In this document: positions 61,459 to 64,000 of the stretch, piece after piece
How positions within the stretch are numbered: position 1 is the stretch's first letter
How the letters are laid out: each line of letters begins with the position of its first letter
Source: Qipengyuania sp. HL-TH1
GTDB taxonomy: Bacteria > Pseudomonadota > Alphaproteobacteria > Sphingomonadales > Sphingomonadaceae
Reading direction: 5' to 3'
Length of the DNA stretch: 64,000 nucleotides
NCBI RefSeq assembly: GCF_036365825.1
Contig: NZ_CP142675.1
Span: forward strand, 1 to 64,000
Translations under genes and position numbers: made by a program
Notes under the pieces: model-generated
Databases searched by the model: none
Told to the model about the DNA's origin: nothing
What the model saw: only the letters and a program-made list of their open reading frames with translations

Positions 61459-62364
61459 TTAGTGATCGGTCCGCCCGAAGTCGGGCCGCGCGTCGTCCTG
61501 GCCCTCCTCGATGATCGAGCGGCGGATCGCGCGGGTGCGTTCGAACAGGTCGAACAGCGTCTCGCCATCGCCATCGCGGATCGCGCGCTGGAGCAGGCTG
61601 AGATCTTCGGTGAACCGGCCCAGTACTTCGAGTACGGCGTCGCGGTTGGACAGGAACACGTCGCGCCACATCGTCGGATTGCTCGCGGCGATGCGGGTGA
61701 AATCGCGAAAGCCACCGGCCGAATATTTGATCACCTCGCCGCGGGTTACATCCTCGAGATCGGAGGCAGTGCCGACGATGGTATAGGCGATCAGATGCGG
61801 GATATGGCTGGTCACTGCGAGCACGAGGTCGTGATGCGCCGGGTCCATGATTTCGACCGTGGCACCAAGCCCTTCCCAGAACTGCGTGAGCGCCTCTACC
61901 GCTGCGGGCGGGGCCGTGTGGTCCGGCGTGACGATGCACCAGCGATGGCGGAACAGTTCGGGGAAACCGGCATCGGGTCCGCTGTTCTCGGTCCCTGCGA
62001 CCGGGTGCGCGGGGATGACCACTGCCCCGGGCAGCGTCTTGGCCAGTGCCTCGCCGACGCGGCGTTTGGAGGAGCCGACATCGCTGACGATGGTGCCGGG
62101 GACAAGGTCGGCGGCAATCGCCTCGGCCGCCGCATTCATCGCGCCGACGGGTACGCACAGGATCACCAGCTCGGCCTCGCGCACGGCGTCGCCCGCGGTT
62201 TCGCAAATGGTGCCGGCCAGCCCGCGTTCGGCAGCGCGGCGGCGCACGGCGGCATCGGCATCCCAGCCGGTGGTCGCCACACCGGGCAGCATCTCGCGGA
62301 CCGCCAGACCGATCGAACCGCCGATCAGGCCCAGCCCGATGATTGCGACGCGCGAAATCGTCAT
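61459..62364 (-). CDS. tyrC: Prephenate/arogenate dehydrogenase
   Basis: A 301-residue enzyme with NAD(P) fold [48 protein letters not shown] and [20 protein letters not shown], signatures of TyrA-type dehydrogenases. It converts prephenate or arogenate toward tyrosine. The C-terminal ~20 residues ([18 protein letters not shown]) are acidic. The ATG overlaps the hisC stop in ATGA. Whether it prefers prephenate or arogenate is not visible; sphingomonad homologues are often called cyclohexadienyl dehydrogenase. Confidence 0.95.
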   Translation of the reverse strand: MTISRVAIIGLGLIGGSIGLAVREMLPGVATTGWDADAAVRRRAAERGLAGTICETAGDAVREAELVILCVPVGAMNAAAEAIAADLVPGTIVSDVGSSKRRVGEALAKTLPGAVVIPAHPVAGTENSGPDAGFPELFRHRWCIVTPDHTAPPAAVEALTQFWEGLGATVEIMDPAHHDLVLAVTSHIPHLIAYTIVGTASDLEDVTRGEVIKYSAGGFRDFTRIAASNPTMWRDVFLSNRDAVLEVLGRFTEDLSLLQRAIRDGDGETLFDLFERTRAIRRSIIEEGQDDARPDFGRTDH

Positions 62365-63461
62365 GCGCCCGCACCGCACAGCGTGCGCAATACGCGGGTG
62401 ATGTCGTCCATCTGGCGCGCGGTCCCGATGGTGATGCGCAGCGCCTGCGGCAGCCCCTGTCCGGGCAGGTGACGCACCGCATAACCCGCATCGGCGATCG
62501 CCTGCAGCGCGGTTTCTGCCTGCAGGTCGCCTTCGAACAGCACGAGCACGAAATTGGCCTTGCTCGGCACTGCGCGCAGCCAGTGATTGCCCAGCGCCTC
62601 GATCGCATGGACGAACCGCTTGCGCTCCTCGCGGTTGGCTTCGCGCGAGCGGGCGAGGAAGTTCGTGTCGGCCAAGGCCGCAAGCGCGGCGCGCTGGCCG
62701 CTTGCGGTCACGTTGAACGGCCCGCGGATGCGGTTGAGCACATCGACCAGCCCCGGCACGCCGGTGGCCCAGCCGATCCGCTCGCCCGCCAGGCCATAGA
62801 TCTTGGAGAAGGTCCGCGTGACCAGCACGTTCGCGTGGTGCGCGGCGAGATCGAGACCGCCGTCGTCCTCGCCGGGCTCGAGATATTCGGCATAGGCCTG
62901 GTCGACCACCAGCAGCACGTCGCCCGGCAATCCGGCATGGAGCCGCTCGACCTCGGCGCGGGGCAGGCAGGTGCCGGTGGGATTGTTCGGATTGGCGAGG
63001 AACACCACGCGGGTGCGCTCGGTCACCGCGGCCAGCAGCGCATCGACATCGGTGCCGTAATCGGCGTCGGGCGCTTCCACCGGGGTCGCGCCGCAGCGCC
63101 TTGCAGCGATGTCGTAAACCGCGAAGCTGTAGCGGCTGAACAGGACCTCGTCGCCCGGACCGGCAAAGCCCTGCGCGGCGAGATTGAGCAATTCGTCCGA
63201 GCCCGTGCCGCAAACGATCCGCGCGGGATCGATGCCGTGCTGTCTGCCCAGCGCAGCGCGCAAAGCAGCGGCGTCGGGATCGGGATAGGCCGCGGGGGTA
63301 TGATCCACGGCCAGCGCCGCCAGCGCATCGGCGCTGCACCCCAGCGGGTTCTCGTTTGCCGACAGTTTGACCAGCTTGCGCCCGTCGGCACTGGTCGATT
63401 TGCCCGGGACATAGGCATGGATGCCTTCGATCCAGGGCTTCATGATGGGTGTGTCTGCCAT
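62361..63461 (-). CDS. hisC: Histidinol-phosphate / aromatic aminotransferase
   Basis: A 366-residue class-I/II PLP aminotransferase. [20 protein letters not shown] and [15 protein letters not shown] form the N-terminal signature, [17 protein letters not shown] the co-substrate loop, and [17 protein letters not shown] holds the PLP lysine. Together with the dehydrogenase gene it overlaps it suggests a role in histidine and also tyrosine/phenylalanine synthesis, as in other alphaproteobacteria. The ATG at 63461 begins [10 protein letters not shown]; the frame extends upstream without homology. Confidence 0.94.
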   Translation of the reverse strand: MADTPIMKPWIEGIHAYVPGKSTSADGRKLVKLSANENPLGCSADALAALAVDHTPAAYPDPDAAALRAALGRQHGIDPARIVCGTGSDELLNLAAQGFAGPGDEVLFSRYSFAVYDIAARRCGATPVEAPDADYGTDVDALLAAVTERTRVVFLANPNNPTGTCLPRAEVERLHAGLPGDVLLVVDQAYAEYLEPGEDDGGLDLAAHHANVLVTRTFSKIYGLAGERIGWATGVPGLVDVLNRIRGPFNVTASGQRAALAALADTNFLARSREANREERKRFVHAIEALGNHWLRAVPSKANFVLVLFEGDLQAETALQAIADAGYAVRHLPGQGLPQALRITIGTARQMDDITRVLRTLCGAGA

Positions 63462-63555
63462 TTCAGCTTCGCCGCATGAAAGAAATACGGCCCTTCGACA
63501 AGCCGGAGGCTTGCCGATAGAGACAGCGTTTGATTGTTTCATCCCAAGGTCCGAT

Positions 63556-64000
63556 TTGAACGCGCAACCCCAATCGCTGCTCCTGCCCGACCCGCTGCCG
63601 CTCGATGGCGGCGCCGAACTGGCGCGTGTCGAGGTCGCATATGAGACCTATGGCACGCTGGCCGACGACGGATCGAATGCGATCCTGCTGTGCCATGCGC
63701 TGACGGGCGACCAGCATGTCGCCAGCGTGCATCCGGTGACCGGCAAGCCCGGCTGGTGGGAGCGCATGGTCGGTCCCGGCAAGCCGATCGACACCGACCG
63801 CTTCCATGTCATCTGTCCCAATGTGATCGGCAGCTGCATGGGCTCGACCGGTCCCGCCAGCGAGGCCAGCGACGGGCGGCCCTATGCGATGCGCTTCCCG
63901 GTCATCACCATCCGCGACATGGTCCGCGCGCATGTCGCCCTGCTCGATGTGCTGGGGATCGACCGGCTGCATGCAGTGGTCGGCGGGTCGATGGGCGGGA
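63556..64000 (+). CDS. metX: Homoserine O-acetyltransferase, C-terminus beyond window
   Basis: The first 148 codons of an alpha/beta hydrolase-type acyltransferase. [74 protein letters not shown] and the start of the nucleophile elbow GGSMGG are conserved MetX motifs. TTG at 63556 follows AAGG by nine bases; no ATG is present in frame. It acetylates homoserine for methionine synthesis. It is divergent from hisC. Confidence 0.93.
   Translation, partial: MNAQPQSLLLPDPLPLDGGAELARVEVAYETYGTLADDGSNAILLCHALTGDQHVASVHPVTGKPGWWERMVGPGKPIDTDRFHVICPNVIGSCMGSTGPASEASDGRPYAMRFPVITIRDMVRAHVALLDVLGIDRLHAVVGGSMGG

Noticed and set aside
1..64000. CRISPR arrays, rRNA genes, insertion sequences
   Set aside because: No regularly spaced long repeats, ribosomal RNA or transposase genes were seen in the window.

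Overview
The window looks like the chromosome of a GC-rich alphaproteobacterium of the order Sphingomonadales, most like the Erythrobacteraceae. The signs are four large TonB-dependent receptor/autotransporter-type outer-membrane genes, a TPR-sulfotransferase beside a TonB receptor, UrcA and DoxX proteins, and a zinc-ribbon DUF3426 gene divergent from ftsEX. This placement is inference from gene content.

Left part (1-11.5 kb), accessory. A tightly packed minus-strand run (DJ-1/PfpI, glyoxalase I, Old Yellow Enzyme, royal-jelly-type lipoprotein, SDR, quinol-monooxygenase-like protein) is divergent from a LysR regulator and reads as an electrophile/carbonyl-stress operon. After it come AlpA-like and small hypothetical genes, a nitronate monooxygenase and a nucleotidyltransferase-HEPN fusion. 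Then follow a plasmid-origin-like array (three iterons plus a perfect DnaA box) and a tyrosine integrase. Just beyond the integrase lies an orphan 3' half of a tRNA-Gly(GCC) gene, the typical scar of site-specific integration. No complete tRNA-Gly was seen to the left, so the far end of the element is outside the window or lost.

11.7-22.4 kb, envelope. An autotransporter, then a FecI sigma factor / FecR / STN-type TonB receptor set in which fecR carries a one-base frameshift, an outer-membrane beta-barrel protein, and a ZnuD-like TonB receptor with a His/Glu/Asp-rich loop.

22.4-36.8 kb, housekeeping and central metabolism: DoxX, a saccharopine-dehydrogenase-like reductase, a thioesterase, dcd, putA, glpD-mtnP (overlapping), a divergent phosphoenolpyruvate carboxylase homologue, patatin, ferredoxin.

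36.8-54.7 kb, the most interesting part. A urea-amidolyase-type cluster encodes an ABC transporter, a NikR-like regulator, UAAP1/UAAP2, a biotin carboxylase and allophanate hydrolase. By analogy with characterised carboxyguanidine deiminases it is more likely a guanidine-assimilation pathway. The NikR homologue lacks three of the four nickel ligands. A motif TATTA-N16-TAATA, with the same 16-base spacing as the NikR operator, occurs in three intergenic regions of this cluster, and a fourth near-copy lies upstream of the neighbouring TonB receptor. These sites would tie together a sterol-desaturase-type diiron enzyme, the catabolic operon, the transporter, a tandem pair of metallo-beta-lactamase-fold proteins, a beta-propeller lipoprotein and a TonB receptor. 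I propose one metal-independent regulon for uptake and breakdown of a guanidino or urea-like compound.

54.7-64 kb, conserved chromosome: TPR-sulfotransferase, UrcA, tRNA-Leu(GAG), DUF3426 protein, ftsE-ftsX-ydcF-plsC, tyrosine and histidine biosynthesis genes, and the start of metX.
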